Assembly: GCA_022829145.1 (NCBI GenBank) | Contig: CM040751.1 | Span: 124,001-188,000, forward strand | Length of the DNA: 64,000 nt | Direction: 5' to 3' | Source of the DNA: Albula goreensis | Lineage: Eukaryota > Chordata > Actinopteri > Albuliformes > Albulidae | In this document: positions 1 through 10,600 of the stretch, piece by piece | Numbering within the stretch: the stretch's first letter is position 1 | Layout: each line of letters begins with the position of its first letter | Translations under genes and position numbers: made by a program | Notes under the pieces: model-generated | What the model was told of the DNA's origin: nothing | Seen by the model: the letters and a program-made list of their open reading frames with translations, nothing else | Databases searched by the model: none

Positions 1-2
1 GG

Positions 3-209
3 CTGGAGTGGTCATTTCCGTGGTGCGACTGGTGCGGGGATCCCCACCATTGGTCGGTGTGTCCAGAGCCGGGGTCAGGCTTTTGTGGGAGCTGTGGCCG
101 GGCCGAAGACCATCACTGGCGTGAGTGCCCGGACCCTGAGAACGTGGCCATACACAACTTCCTTCTCCGTAGGACTGAGGAGGAGAGAAGGGCACTCAGG
201 TGTACCCAC
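3..209 (+). pseudogene. Gag-like zinc-knuckle C-terminus, 5' end outside window
   Basis: Frame open from the left edge to a TGA at 207-209. Two zinc knuckles are visible: CDWCGDPHHWSVC at about 24-62 and CGSCGRAEDHHWREC at about 84-128. Each is close to, but not exactly, the canonical C-x2-C-x4-H-x4-C spacing (one is a residue short, the other a residue long). Such paired knuckles are typical of retroelement Gag nucleocapsid and Gag-derived host proteins, which bind nucleic acid. The Cys/Pro-rich repeat frame that follows is offset by -1 and overlaps at 177-209, and has no ATG of its own near its start, so the two were probably one reading frame broken by an indel. I see no clear slippery heptamer in the overlap. 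Alternative: a domesticated Gag-like host gene. The family is not identified. Confidence 0.6.
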
Positions 210-1654
210 TGACCCCAGCCGTCCAGCCATCACCAGTCCCTGCCCAGTCACCACAGGGGCCAGAGAGCTCGGTCTGCTCTCCACCGCCTGCCAACCCCGT
301 GGGCCTGCCTGAGACCCAGACCTGCTCTCTGCCGCCTGCTGACCTGGCGGGCCTGCTTGAGAGCGGGGCCTGCTCTCCGCTGCCTGCTGACCCAGTGGGC
401 CTGCTCGAGTGCGGGGCCTGCTCCTTGCCGCCTGCTGACCCGGTGGGCCTGCTCGAGTGCGGGGCCTGCTCCTTGCCGCCTGCTGACCTGCTGGGCCTGC
501 TTGAGGGCGGGGCCTGCTCACCACCGCCCGCTGACCCAGTTGGCCTGCTCGAGAGCCTGGCCTGCGCTCCGCCTGCTGACCCAGCAGGCCTTCCAGAAAG
601 CCTGGCCTGCTCTCCGCCGCCCGCCAACCCAGTGGGCCTGCCCTGCTCTTCGCCACCCGCTGACCCTGTGGGCCTGCTTGAGAGCTGGGCCTACACTCCT
701 CCTGCTGACCCAGCAGACCTTCTAGAGGGTCTGGCCTGCTCTCCGCTGGCTGCCTACCCAGCAGGTCCGCTCAAGAGCGGGGCCTGCTCGATGCCGCCTG
801 CTGATCCAGCAGGCCTTCCTGAGAGCCTGACCTGCTCTCCGCTGCCCTCCAGCCCAGCGGGCCTGCTCCAGAGCAGGGCCTGCCCTTTGCCGCCCACTGA
901 CCCAGTGGGCCTGCCCTGCTCTTCACCGCCCGCTGACCCTGCGGGCCTGCTCGAGAGCTGGGCCTGCTCTCCGCCTGCTGATCCAGCAGGTCGTCCAGAG
1001 AAGCTGGCCTGCTCTTTGCCGCCCACTGATCCAGTGGGCCTGCCCTGCTCATCGCTGCCTGCTGACCCTGCGGGCCCGCTCCAGAGCGGCGCCTGCTCTT
1101 CGCCGCCCGCTGACCCAGTGGGCCTGCCCTGCTCTTCGCCGCCTGCTGACCCTGTGGGACTGCTCCAGAGCCTGGCCTGCGCTCTGCCTGCTGACCCAGC
1201 AGGCCTTTCAGAAAGCCTGGCCTGCTCTCCGCCGCCCTCCAGCCCAGCGGGCCTGCTCCAGAGCGGGGCCAGCTCTTCCCCACCCGCTGACCCTGTGGGC
1301 CTGATCGAGAGCTGGACCTGCTCTCCACCGCCCACCAACCCAGCCGGCCTGCCAGAGAGCTCAGACTGCTCTCCGCTGCCTGCTGGCCCAGCGAGCCTCC
1401 CTGCAAGCCGGGCTTGCTCTCCGCCTGCCGACCCAGCAGGCCTTCAAGGGAGCCTGGCCGGCTCTCCTCTGCCCATCGACCCAAGGGGCCTGCTAGAGGG
1501 CCCTGCCTGCTCTCTGTTGCCCGCTACCCCAGTGGGCCTGCCCTGCTTTCCGCCCGCTGACCCTGTGGGCCTGCCCGAGAGCTGGGCCTGCTCTCTGCCC
1601 GCTGACCCAGCGGGTCTACCAGAGAGCCTGGCCTGGCCACTTGCCTCCAATTAG
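200..1654 (+). CDS. Cys/Pro-rich tandem-repeat protein, probable continuation of the upstream zinc-knuckle frame
   Basis: 484 codons open without a stop. The frame begins after a stop near 176; position 200 is a GTG and the first internal ATG lies near 790, so this is more likely a continuation of the zinc-knuckle frame than a gene with its own start. The protein is about 30 units of roughly 16 residues, consensus like CSPPPADPVGLLESGA, with shorter 15- and 12-residue versions. All length variants differ by whole codons, which is the best sign that the frame was kept while the array expanded. No signal peptide or membrane segment is seen. Function is unknown. The array is GC-rich and keeps several shadow frames open on the minus strand; these are not called. 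A TAG stop at 1652-1654 is followed at once by an LTR-like or UTR stretch. Confidence 0.55.
   Translation: MYPLTPAVQPSPVPAQSPQGPESSVCSPPPANPVGLPETQTCSLPPADLAGLLESGACSPLPADPVGLLECGACSLPPADPVGLLECGACSLPPADLLGLLEGGACSPPPADPVGLLESLACAPPADPAGLPESLACSPPPANPVGLPCSSPPADPVGLLESWAYTPPADPADLLEGLACSPLAAYPAGPLKSGACSMPPADPAGLPESLTCSPLPSSPAGLLQSRACPLPPTDPVGLPCSSPPADPAGLLESWACSPPADPAGRPEKLACSLPPTDPVGLPCSSLPADPAGPLQSGACSSPPADPVGLPCSSPPADPVGLLQSLACALPADPAGLSESLACSPPPSSPAGLLQSGASSSPPADPVGLIESWTCSPPPTNPAGLPESSDCSPLPAGPASLPASRACSPPADPAGLQGSLAGSPLPIDPRGLLEGPACSLLPATPVGLPCFPPADPVGLPESWACSLPADPAGLPESLAWPLASN
245..1650 (+). repeat. Coding minisatellite, 48/45/36-bp units, about 30 copies
   Basis: Imperfect tandem repeats with a core gcctgctctccgccgcc... 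followed by a gctgaccca and gtgggcctgc segment. Most units are 48 bp; recurring 45- and 36-bp variants lack one or four codons. All three lengths are multiples of three. Confidence 0.85.
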
Positions 1655-1935
1655 GCCCTCTATTTAAGCACAGCCTGAGAGGCTGCAAGGGGGATTGCTG
1701 AACCTTTGGACTTTTTGGAACTGCTAGACTTTTTGTGTTTGGATGGCTGTGCTGTTTTTCTGTTTTGCCCTGGTGTTCTGTTTTGCCCTGTTTTGTATTG
1801 AGCCCCTTTGTTAGTGTTTTCTTTTCCCCAAAAAGGGATAATAAATGGCCTTTGGCCCTTTCAGTTGAACTTTTTGTTGTGTTTTACCTTCCACTCACCA
1901 CCCGGCACAGTGGCCACACCTGCCACTTTGCCACA
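1655..1935 (+). other. LTR-like or 3'UTR segment with TATTTAA and AATAAA
   Basis: Directly after the repeat ORF come TATTTAAG (about 1661), a purine-rich tract gcaagggggatt (about 1685-1696), a T-rich stretch, and a polyadenylation signal AATAAA near 1841. This order (TATA-like, R-like region, AATAAA) resembles the fish Gypsy LTRs elsewhere in the window, but no second copy or TSD is visible, so an ordinary 3'UTR is equally possible. Confidence 0.4.
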
Positions 1936-2345
1936 CTGCCTTTTGATTTTACAGTCAACTAAGCTACACTCATTAGAAACTCGATGGAAGCTGCAGCATA
2001 TATTTGGTAAGCCATGTCCCTCAGGCAGGAAATTACCAATGATTTGCATGAAGGAATACCTACTGTTAGTAAATAAGTAAATGCTCAAAATGAGTAAAAA
2101 ATACCATGTTAATGAACAGATGGATCCCACGTTCACAGATGAAGATAGATACTTTACTTACACAGCCGGCTGTGGGACCACGGAGCAAAATGTTCAATGA
2201 TTACAATGTGTGGTCAACCTTTCCACTGTTAAGGGAGGGACATTAGTATGTGATGGCCAGTTAACCCCAGAACGTGAGGTCCATACTTGATAATGGGTAA
2301 CCCTGCGTTTCCCAGACAGCAGGTAAGAGGTCATTTACAGGAGGC

Positions 2346-2579
2346 CACACTCTGGTGGTGATGAAGTCACACTCTGATGCTGATGAAGACACACTCTGAT
2401 GCTGATGAAGACACACTCTGGTGCTAATGAGGTCACACTCTGATGCTGATGAAGACACACTCTGGTGCTAATGAGGTCACACTCTGATGCTGATGAAGTC
2501 ACACTATGATGCTGATGAAGTCACACTATGATGCTGATGAGGTCACACTCTGATGCTGATGAGGTCACACTCTAGTGCT
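2346..2579. repeat. 22-bp minisatellite, about 10-11 units
   Basis: Tandem units of the form cacactctgatgctgatgaag plus two bases, with variants ctctgg/ctatga and gaggt/gaaga. Sequence on either side is unique as far as I can see. Confidence 0.85.
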
Positions 2580-3030
2580 TGTAGCTGATGCTGCCTGATA
2601 CCTCTTAGGCTGAAATTTCCAATCACAGCAATGAAGATCACAGCGCTGAAGTTGATGCAGGACTTTCTGCGCATGTGTTTGGCCTTTCTGAAGGAATGGC
2701 AATGAAACTTCCAGAGGAATTTATTTCCATGGTTATTAGACACATCCTGGACATACACATGATGGGCACATTCAACAGAGTATCTCCACTGTTCTGAAGA
2801 CACACTTCCCCAGATCTACATCAGAAAACTGTTGTCTGAAAATCTTGTTGTAGACAATCATGACAGAAATATCAGACATAAAATTGTACAAAGCAGGTGG
2901 TTGGAACAGTGGTTCAGCACAACAAATCAAATAACTTTTTTCTTGAGAGCTTGGATGACCTACAATCACTTGACTTTTGGTCATTTCATGGTTAAGGACT
3001 TTTTTGGGAAGTAAAGGTTTAGTAAATACC
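2580..3030. other. No gene recognised
   Basis: Single-copy-looking DNA between the minisatellite and the 1.7-kb tandem array. Short open frames exist on both strands but show no family motif. Confidence 0.5.
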
Positions 3031-5314
3031 GGTTTAGTATTTATTTATAGCTGTGGTACAACATAAAGGATAAAATACTTTGAGATTGGTTGAGAGATTA
3101 GATCAGAAAATGTTGTACAAACAAAGCTAAGTTAACATTCTGTATTCCAAACATGGTGAGTTTCTTTACAGAAGAGGCAGCGGTGGCGTCTCAGTGAAAA
3201 TATTTACAGTCACAGCATCAAACAGAAAGTAACAGAAAGGTGGAATCTGCCGAAGGAGAATTTCCCTCCTTCCTTAGGTTCTGAGGTGGGTCTTTGTTGT
3301 AGTTGTGTTGTGAGAAAAAATCATTGAGTACTCAGTATTAGGTTCTGTGGGGTACTGGAAACTCCCCTTTTTCTATTTTTCTTTTTTGTGTCATGGGATC
3401 TGTTTTGGATGTTGTTTTGTGTTATAATGTATTTTTTTTATTTCTTCAATTATTTTTTTTCTTTTGCTGTTATTGCTTGTCTCACTGTAGCTTCTTTTCC
3501 TCCTTGTGTGATATAGAGACTACATAGATAAAGGACTAGTCTACCTTGCTTACAGATAGGATCTCCCTTTTCCCTCTCTACCCCCTTTCCTTTCCTGTAC
3601 ATTTTCACATTTTCATGTACCTGTTTACATTTTCACTTCATTTTCAAATGATTTGCCTATGGTCACCTTTATATGGTTCACTTTGGTTATGACAGACGGC
3701 CCAGTTTCACTTAGGCAAATACTCAGAAAGTGAAAAGAGGAACATGCCTACATAATAATGCATTATTATAACAGTACTCTTTTGTTTTTACTAAGCAATC
3801 TTTTAAAACGTATTAGAAAAGTCTAAAAATATAGAAATGTATAACCAATGAAATGTGTTTTTGAATTCACACTTTCACACATCTTAGCGAAAGTAATAGA
3901 AGGGTGGCATCTCAGTGAAAATATTTACAGGGTGACAACATCGCACAGAAAGTAAAAGAAAGGTGATTACGCCAAAATTCTTTAAAGGAAGTGATGGGCA
4001 AAAAGCATACAGATTTCCAAATACCTGCCACAGCTAATTAAATGCACAGTATGGAAGTAATGGTGCAATATAACCATTTAGTGTCAGTAGTCCCCATGAC
4101 TGCTTTACTCTCACAAAAACAGACAAGTAGCTAAATATGTGCATAAAACGATTTAATCCATCAGATTAGCGATGCCATTTAACACAGTGACATTGATTTC
4201 AGAGTGAATTAGATAACCATTTTGGATGGTTTGAGCACACAAATGTTTTGAAATCTCTGCATTGATCCATATTGGAATGGAAGTTGTATTTTCTTCTGTG
4301 GTTTTCATGGGTCAGTCATGTTCCAAGGCTCAAGATTATTAGTTCATATATTAATGGAGGACATTTTCAATGTTTTTAATCAGAGATGAAGAGTGATTGT
4401 AGCGGCTTTCTATCAATAGCCTCAATAGCCATGTTATTTCTCATGTATTATGCTGGCTAGACATGAGGGATAGTCTTCATGTTTTTATCAGTCAATTTGG
4501 GGAAAAGGAGCATAGTAGTTAGTAGCTGGCTGTCAGTAGCCTAGTAATGTTGCTTGCCTTATGCATTACTTATCTTGAGTTGTTGCATTATTATTACTGT
4601 CATCACTATTGTGCTTTCTACTCCTTTGTTTTCTTTTTTGAAAGGCCAGTAGGAAAACCATGCTTTTGGGTACAAAGTTTGAATGTGATCCTGATGCTTA
4701 CCTGCTGATTTTTATCAGTTACTGGAATCATGTGTAAGGAAAAATGCAATGCCTGCTTAATGTTCTTGGATGGTCACCAAATACAAACAATCAATGTAAT
4801 GATCAAGGGGGGGTTAAAATCAAGGGGAGTTGATTAGCTTGCCTTTTCCTGAATGATCATCAGGTTGCCTTCCACATCACACCTTTTGTTCCTGAGACTG
4901 TGAGACACAGGGGTGTGAACCCAAGACTGGACTTGTGTATATTTGAGTGATTTGGATACTGTATGAGGTGTTATATCTCCGTCTTTTCCTATGCGGTAGA
5001 GGAAGGAAGAGATTCTTTGAAGCCTCCAAGCATTGATCTACAATAATGTCATTTTGTCTCCTTGTGAACCAATCAGGAACAGGAATCTGCATTTTATGTC
5101 AGCATTTTATGTCAGGTTTGGGGTATAAAGCTTGTACCCACACCACAGCATCTTTGTAATTGATCTGCCTTTCTTTTACCCAGTATGTTTCATACTGTAA
5201 ACACATAGTACTGTTTTTGCTTTGTTATTAAATTGCTTTTAACTTAAACTTTGGAATTACGAGTCTTACTTACAAGAAGGAAAAATCCCTACACATGCAA
5301 GACAGGTTGGGACT
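3031..5314. repeat. Tandem 1.7-kb unit, copy 1 (interrupted by a solo LTR)
   Basis: Begins ggtttagtatttatttatag. Its sequence recurs nearly unchanged at 5315 and 7031. Without the LTR at 4733-5293 and one TSD copy the unit is about 1.72 kb, matching copy 2. Inside the unit a motif of about 60 bp (ctcagtgaaaatatttacag, then a cagaaagtaa..agaaaggtg tail) occurs twice, at about 3188-3243 and 3911-3965. No coding capacity is recognised. Confidence 0.9.
4733..5293 (+). mobile_element. Solo LTR (561 bp) with CATG target-site duplication
   Basis: Starts TGTAAGG and ends CCCTACA, near-perfect terminal inverted ends. Flanked by CATG at 4729-4732 and 5294-5297. The matching position in the next tandem unit (about 7009-7012) has one CATG and no insert, so the empty site is present in the same window. 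Internal signals in order: TATAAA-like element near 5123 and an ATTAAA polyadenylation signal near 5228, consistent with U3-R-U5 on the plus strand. Internal genes are absent, as expected after LTR-LTR recombination. Family (ERV or Gypsy) not determined. Confidence 0.85.
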
Positions 5315-7030
5315 GGTTTAGTATTTATTTATAGCTGTGGTACAACATAAAGGATAAAATACTTTGAGATTGGTTGAGAGATTAGATCAGACAATGTTGT
5401 ACAAACAAAGCTAAGTTAACATTCTGTATTCCAAACATGGTGAGTTTCTTTACAGAAGAGGCAGCGGTGGCGTCTCAGTGAAAATATTTACAGTCACAGC
5501 ATCAAACAGAAAGTAACAGAAAGGTGGAATCTGCCGAAGGAGAATTTCCCTCCTTCCTTAGGTTCTGAGGTGGGTCTTTGTTGTAGTTGTGTTGTGAGAA
5601 AAAAATCATTGAGTACTCAGTATTAGGTTCTGTGGGGTAGTGGAAACTCCCCTTTTTCTATTTTTCTTTTTTGTGTCATGGGATCTGTTTTGGATGTTGT
5701 TTTGTGTTATAATGTATTTTTTTATTTCTTCAATTATTTTTTTTCTTTTGCTGTTATTGCTTGTCTCACTGTAGCTTCTTTTCCTCCTTGTGTGATATAG
5801 AGACTACATAGATAAAGGACTAGTCTACCTTGCTTACAGATAGGATCTCCCTTTTCCCTCTCTACCCCCTTTCATTTCCTGTACATTTTCACATTTTCAT
5901 GTACCTGTTTACATTTTCACTTCATTTTCAAATGATTTGCCTATGGTCACCGTTATATGGTTCACTTTGGTTATGACAGACGGCCCAGTTTCACTTAGGC
6001 AAATACTCAGAAAGTGAAAAGAGGAACATGCCTACATAATAATGCATTATTATAACAGTACTCTTTTGTTTTTACTAAGCAATCTTTTAAAACGTATTAG
6101 AAAAGTCTAAAAATATAGAAATGTATAACCAATGAAATGTGTTTTTGAATTCACACTTTCACACATCTTAGCGAAAGTAATAGAAAGGTGGCATCTCAGT
6201 GAAAATATTTACAGGGTGACAACATCGCACAGAAAGTAAAAGAAAGGTGATTACGCCAAAATTCTTTAAAGGAAGTGATGGGCAAAAAGCATACAGATTT
6301 CCAAGTACCTGCCACAGCTAATTAAATGCACAGTATGGAAGTAATGGTGCAATATAACCATTTATTGTCAGTAGTCCCCACGACTGCTTTACTCTCACAA
6401 AAACAGACAAGTAGCTAAGTATGTGCATAAAACGATTTAATCCATCAGATTAGCGATGCCATTTAACACAGTGACATTGATTTCAGAGTGAATTAGATAA
6501 CCATTTTGGATGGTTTGAGCACACAAATGTTTTGAAATCTCTGCATTGATCCATATTGGAATGGAAGTTGTATTTTCTTCTGTGGTTTTCATGGGTCAGT
6601 CATGTTCCAAGGCTCAAGATTATTAGTTCATATATTAATGGAGGACATTTTCAATGTTTTTAATCAGAGATGAAGAGTGATTGTAGCGGCTTTCTATCAA
6701 TAGCCTCAATAGCCATGTTATTTCTCATGTATTATGCTGGCTAGACATGAGGGATAGTCTTCATGTTTTTATCAGTCAATTTGGGGAAAAGGAGCATAGT
6801 AGTTAGTAGCTGGCTGTCAGCCTAGTAATGTTGCTTGCCTTATGCATTACTTATCTTGAGTTGTTGCATTATTATTACTGTCATCACTATTGTGCTTTCT
6901 ACTCCTTTGTTTTCTTTTTTGAAAGGCCAGTAGGAAAACCATGCTTTTGGGTACAAAGTTTGAATGTGATCCTGATGCTTACCTGCTGATTTTTATCAGT
7001 TACTGGAATCATGCAAGACAGGTTGGGACT
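5315..7030. repeat. Tandem 1.7-kb unit, copy 2 (uninterrupted)
   Basis: 1716 bp, nearly identical to copy 1 with a few substitutions and small indels (for example a four-base loss near 6820). Contains the empty LTR target site near 7009 and ends gcaagacaggttgggact, the same joint found at 5297-5314. Confidence 0.9.
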
Positions 7031-7560
7031 GGTTTAGTATTTATTTATAGCTGTGGTACAACATAAAGGATAAAATACTTTGAGATTGGTTGAGAGATTA
7101 GATCAGACAATGTTGTACAAACAAAGCTAAGTTAACATTCTGTATTCCAAACATGGTGAGTTTCTTTACAGAAGAGGCAGCGGTGGCGTCTCAGTGAAAA
7201 TATTTACAGTCACAGCATCAAACAGAAAGTAACAGAAAGGTGGAATCTGCCGAAGGAGAATTTCCCTCCTTCCTTAGGTTCTGAGGTGGGTCTTTGTTGT
7301 AGTTGTGTTGTGAGAAAAAATCATTGAGTACTCAGTATTAGGTTCTGTGGGGTAGTGGAAACTCCCCTTTTCTATTTTTCTTTTTTGTGTCATGGGATCT
7401 GTTTTGGATGTTGTTTTGTGTTAAAGGTAAAGTTTCTTCAATTCTTTTTTTCTTTTTGTTAATAATAATTACTTAGCTCATCATTATTGTGCTTTCTACT
7501 CCCTTGTTTTCTTTTTTGACAGGCCAATAGGAAAGCCATGTTTTTGGGTACAAATTACTG
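7031..7560. repeat. Tandem unit, copy 3, internally deleted
   Basis: Matches the start of the unit to about 7424, then jumps to material equivalent to the last part of the unit (around 6870-6955 of copy 2: tgtgctttctactcc..., ttttgggtacaaa). About 1.1 kb is missing. More substitutions are seen after the joint. Confidence 0.8.
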
Positions 7561-8519
7561 TATGGCACTGTATCTTTCAGTGCTTAGGCTGAGAGATGAA
7601 AGCTGGTCCTTTGGGGGTAAACTCACGATAACAAAAACAAATACAACACCAAAAATGAGTAAAAGATGGCCAATGCTGATTAAGAGACGGATTCAGTAAA
7701 GGAAAAGACAGGCAGGTTGAATTACAAATCCAGCCACGAGAACAAAAAGACGGTCCAAAATTTTCAACAGGTACAATGTGTGATTCGCATTTATACATTT
7801 TTTCATGAGCTACATTTACATATTGATGGCCATCAACCTTCAGTCACTGAAGCGTACCTCTACCTGACTGGATGTGCGATGCTACTGGTCAAGATCCAGC
7901 CAGACATGATAGCACACCTTTATACCCCGATACACATGAAGAAAAAAAAATTATGCAATATTTAGCATTTAACATTGTTTTTGTTTCTAAAAAGAAATAA
8001 AAGAACATGAATATTGCATGTTTTTGTTTCCTATCCAACAACAGGATATTCCTGGTCTTTTTTCAATGAAATAGCTGTTCAAGTTCCAGCTCACAGTCAG
8101 TAAAATGATGCGAACATCAACATCTATAACAATGCTGATTCAGCGTTTATAATGAGCTCTGATTACAAGAGTTTGCAATGGTAAGCTTTTTTAATTGTCA
8201 TTGGCTTTTTGCACGTTAGTCACCTGTCCCTTTCAATTGCAAAGATCTTTTTTTTAGGGTTCAATGACAAGATGGTGCACAACTTTTCTAAAGTTGCTAA
8301 CGTTAACTAACTATGACTGGCATGCTTTTTTCTAGATTTGTACTCACAGGTATTACAGTTTGCCAACTTTGTGGTACACAGACCACTGTAGATTGGTTTT
8401 CCAACAATAAGAGAGGCCATAAAAAATAAAACCGTTGCGGTTCGAATGAGGTTGCAAGTTCTCAGTATTCTCTGGATACATTTACATTGGATGCATGTAA
8501 TGCATTGGATATATTCTGG
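7561..8519. other. No gene recognised
   Basis: AT-rich DNA with short frames only; none has a recognisable domain on either strand. Confidence 0.5.
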
Positions 8520-8757
8520 CCCAAACTATTGATATAAAAAGTTTTTAAAAATGTGGGCCTAGAACAGAACCTTGGGGCACACCTTTAAACAAATTTAGTA
8601 AGTTACAGGTGAGTCTATCAAATATAACATATTGAGTCCTTCCAGAAAGGTAGCTGAAACACCATGGGACAGCCTGATCAGACAGACCTATGCCTACCAG
8701 TCTTTGTGACATAATAACAGTATCAAAATCGTTTGATAAATGAATAGTCAGTGCTAC
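8520..8757 (-). mobile_element. Non-LTR retrotransposon (LINE) reverse transcriptase fragment
   Basis: Read on the minus strand, one open frame carries the hallmark order of LINE RT motifs: FDTV, then IGLSDQAVPWCFSYLSGRTQ, then GVPQGSVLGP. The frame stops soon after, inside what would be the LLFxIYIN segment. Only about 80 codons survive; the YxDD block and endonuclease are not seen nearby. Clade (jockey/CR1/L2/Rex-like) cannot be fixed from this much. Confidence 0.8.
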
Positions 8758-8968
8758 TCGATTTAACTCCTGTCCATTTTACAAAACAAACTGTGCACAT
8801 TTAAATGTGTACATCTGAGCTTATGCCTATCCTTAAAATCTGCTTGTGAAGACATTTTTACATCATACCCATACTGGTTTATATCCTGAAATGTAGAGGC
8901 GCAGGACTAGAGAGAGTGTGGGTGGGCTCTTTAGCCACTCCTAATGCTATATCAGGAAGTTTAAATGG

Positions 8969-8974
8969 TATAAA
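8969..8974 (+). promoter_or_regulatory. TATAAA promoter element
   Basis: TATAAA about 25-30 bp upstream of a plausible start near 9000, in front of the short exon ending at 9117. A tract aaactgaaact at about 8999-9010 resembles an interferon-stimulated response element (GAAAnnGAAA), but it would lie at or just after the transcription start, so its role is uncertain. Confidence 0.4.
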
Positions 8975-8999
8975 TGCAGGTGCAGTTCTGCTGCATCTT

Positions 9000-9117
9000 A
9001 AACTGAAACTCTGAGACACACAGAGACACTGCTGCATATCTACACAACCCTGTAGAGATTACTCACCTGTACTGATCTACACACCCGGAAACATGAGCAA
9101 GGAAAGCAAAAAAAGTG
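9000..9117 (+). CDS. Candidate first exon (MSKESKKS), possibly of a GIMAP gene
   Basis: ATG at 9093-9095 opens a short peptide MSKESKKS and runs into a strong splice donor (G|GTAAGT, exon end 9117), leaving phase 1. The two GIMAP GTPase exons in the window (31593 and 56972) both begin with the remaining two bases of a glycine codon, so either would join in frame. A TATA box lies upstream at 8969. The coding part of the exon is 9093-9117; the rest would be 5'UTR, with the start at 9000 estimated from the TATA box. If it serves the exon at 31593, the intron is about 22.5 kb and contains composite A and the nested LTR/foldback/Tc1 block. The link is inference; an mRNA would decide it. Confidence 0.4.
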
Positions 9118-10165
9118 GTAAGTTTTGTCTTAATTTTTAATTGTTGTTAAAACTGACCCTCAGTTAAAAAAATAAAATACACTGCTCCAAGATGAATGAT
9201 AAAGCTTTATTTATGTATGACGTCAACGGGGAAAGGGAAAAGTTCAGAATGATAAAATATACATAAATTTACAGCATAAAATGTATGTAAAGGAGTGCTT
9301 TAGGACTGCTATTCATCATCACCTAATTCAGATGAGGTTAACATATTTTAATCTATTTACTTTGTCATATATTTAAAATAGTCAATAGTTTTAACTGGAC
9401 TGCATCCATAGAGTGTCCCAGTCACCTCACTTAGTCACCAGCATGGCAACCCTGAATTTGCTTACAACTGCCAGGCAGGGAGTTCCAAAGCTTTGTGCCT
9501 TCAACTGAAAATACAGACTGCAGTATCTAATATCTGCAGTATCTAATTATGCAGTTTCCATTTGAACTACCACATGTGATATTGCCATTGTATTGCAGCC
9601 TAACTATAAAAGTGTCAAGTATGGGTGGGACTTGGTTGTTCAAATATTTAAAATTAAGTCTGAAAATTGCATTAATTTATGAAGTAGTCAAAACTGAAAA
9701 GATTGTGTTTTGTTTTAATATTGCAGTGTTGGTATCTCTGTGGTCTTTTGTCCAGAATGTTGATAGCTTGATTGTATTATATGGGATGTTAGAGGTTTAA
9801 TGGATGAAACTGATGCCTTGGACCTTGAGGTTAACAGTATCATAAATGAGAAAACATTGTATGAATGTAAGAGCTGAATTAAATAGTAAGCAGCACCTGA
9901 TTTGACTAAAACTGTAGATTCATCCTGACAATTGTGCTTATTAAAGTAATATGTTTGAAGAAATGTAGCCGAGATCAAAGATAATTCCTCAATACCTAAA
10001 ATCCTGTACCTGCTCTACTTCATGACCTTTGATGGTTAGTTTTAGAGTAGATGGGAGCTTTCTCATTGACATTGATATTATATACATAATGTATTCATGA
10101 AAGTCAAGTAGTATAGTATATTTCAGTAAATTACATACATTTTATTTTTATCATATTACTGTATA
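9118..10165. other. No gene recognised
   Basis: Intron-like or intergenic AT-rich DNA. Two overlapping frames of about 85 codons at 9549-9978 lie on opposite strands and show no domain. Confidence 0.45.
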
Positions 10166-10170
10166 TTATG

Positions 10171-10595
10171 TGTAACCCCTCCTTGCCACTGGATGTAAAA
10201 TATTAACTGGGCTACTATTTCATAGTTTTGTATAAACAGGATCCTGAGTACTTAGTGTTTGGTGTTGAACTGGCTAAACCTCCCCTTACCAGTAGCTGTT
10301 ATTATTACAGACTAGAATGTAACAAATGAACTTATGTAATCACAAACAATTATCAAGAACTAATAGGGCGGTGCCTCCCCTGTGGGACTAAGTCACTCAT
10401 GCAACGTTAGTAATGGTTGTATTCCTCCAGAAACAATAGTATCTATTTAAGTAAACTTTTAGTTAAGTAAGACGCTCAAGACAACCTTGTAAAACTGTAT
10501 AATAAAAAATAAATGTATCGTCTTATTATAGTTTCTCTTTTGTAGGTGTTGTATTCAAAATACTCTCTTTCACTGGCACTCTGCTAAGTGTTATA
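10171..10595 (+). mobile_element. Probable solo LTR (425 bp), TSD TTATG
   Basis: Starts TGTAAC and ends GTTATA (one change from the expected GTTACA). Flanked by TTATG at 10166-10170 and 10596-10600; the shared direct repeat can be read as TATTATG. Contains TATTTAAG near 10442 and AATAAA around 10501-10512 in the plus orientation. No internal genes. Confidence 0.6.
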
Positions 10596-10600
10596 TTATG

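Noticed and set aside
177-209. Programmed -1 frameshift between the zinc knuckles and the repeat ORF
   Set aside because: No X-XXY-YYZ slippery heptamer is visible in the overlap; an indel is simpler.
75-1650. Long minus-strand frames opposite the Cys/Pro repeat (for example 771-1484, 754-1338)
   Set aside because: They are mirror frames of a GC-rich repeat; no start context, no domain, and the plus frame continues from zinc knuckles.
2346-2579. CRISPR-like array
   Set aside because: Contiguous 22-bp units without spacers in a vertebrate sequence: a minisatellite.
2543-2803. 86-codon minus-strand frame
   Set aside because: Partly inside the minisatellite; no splice context or family match seen.
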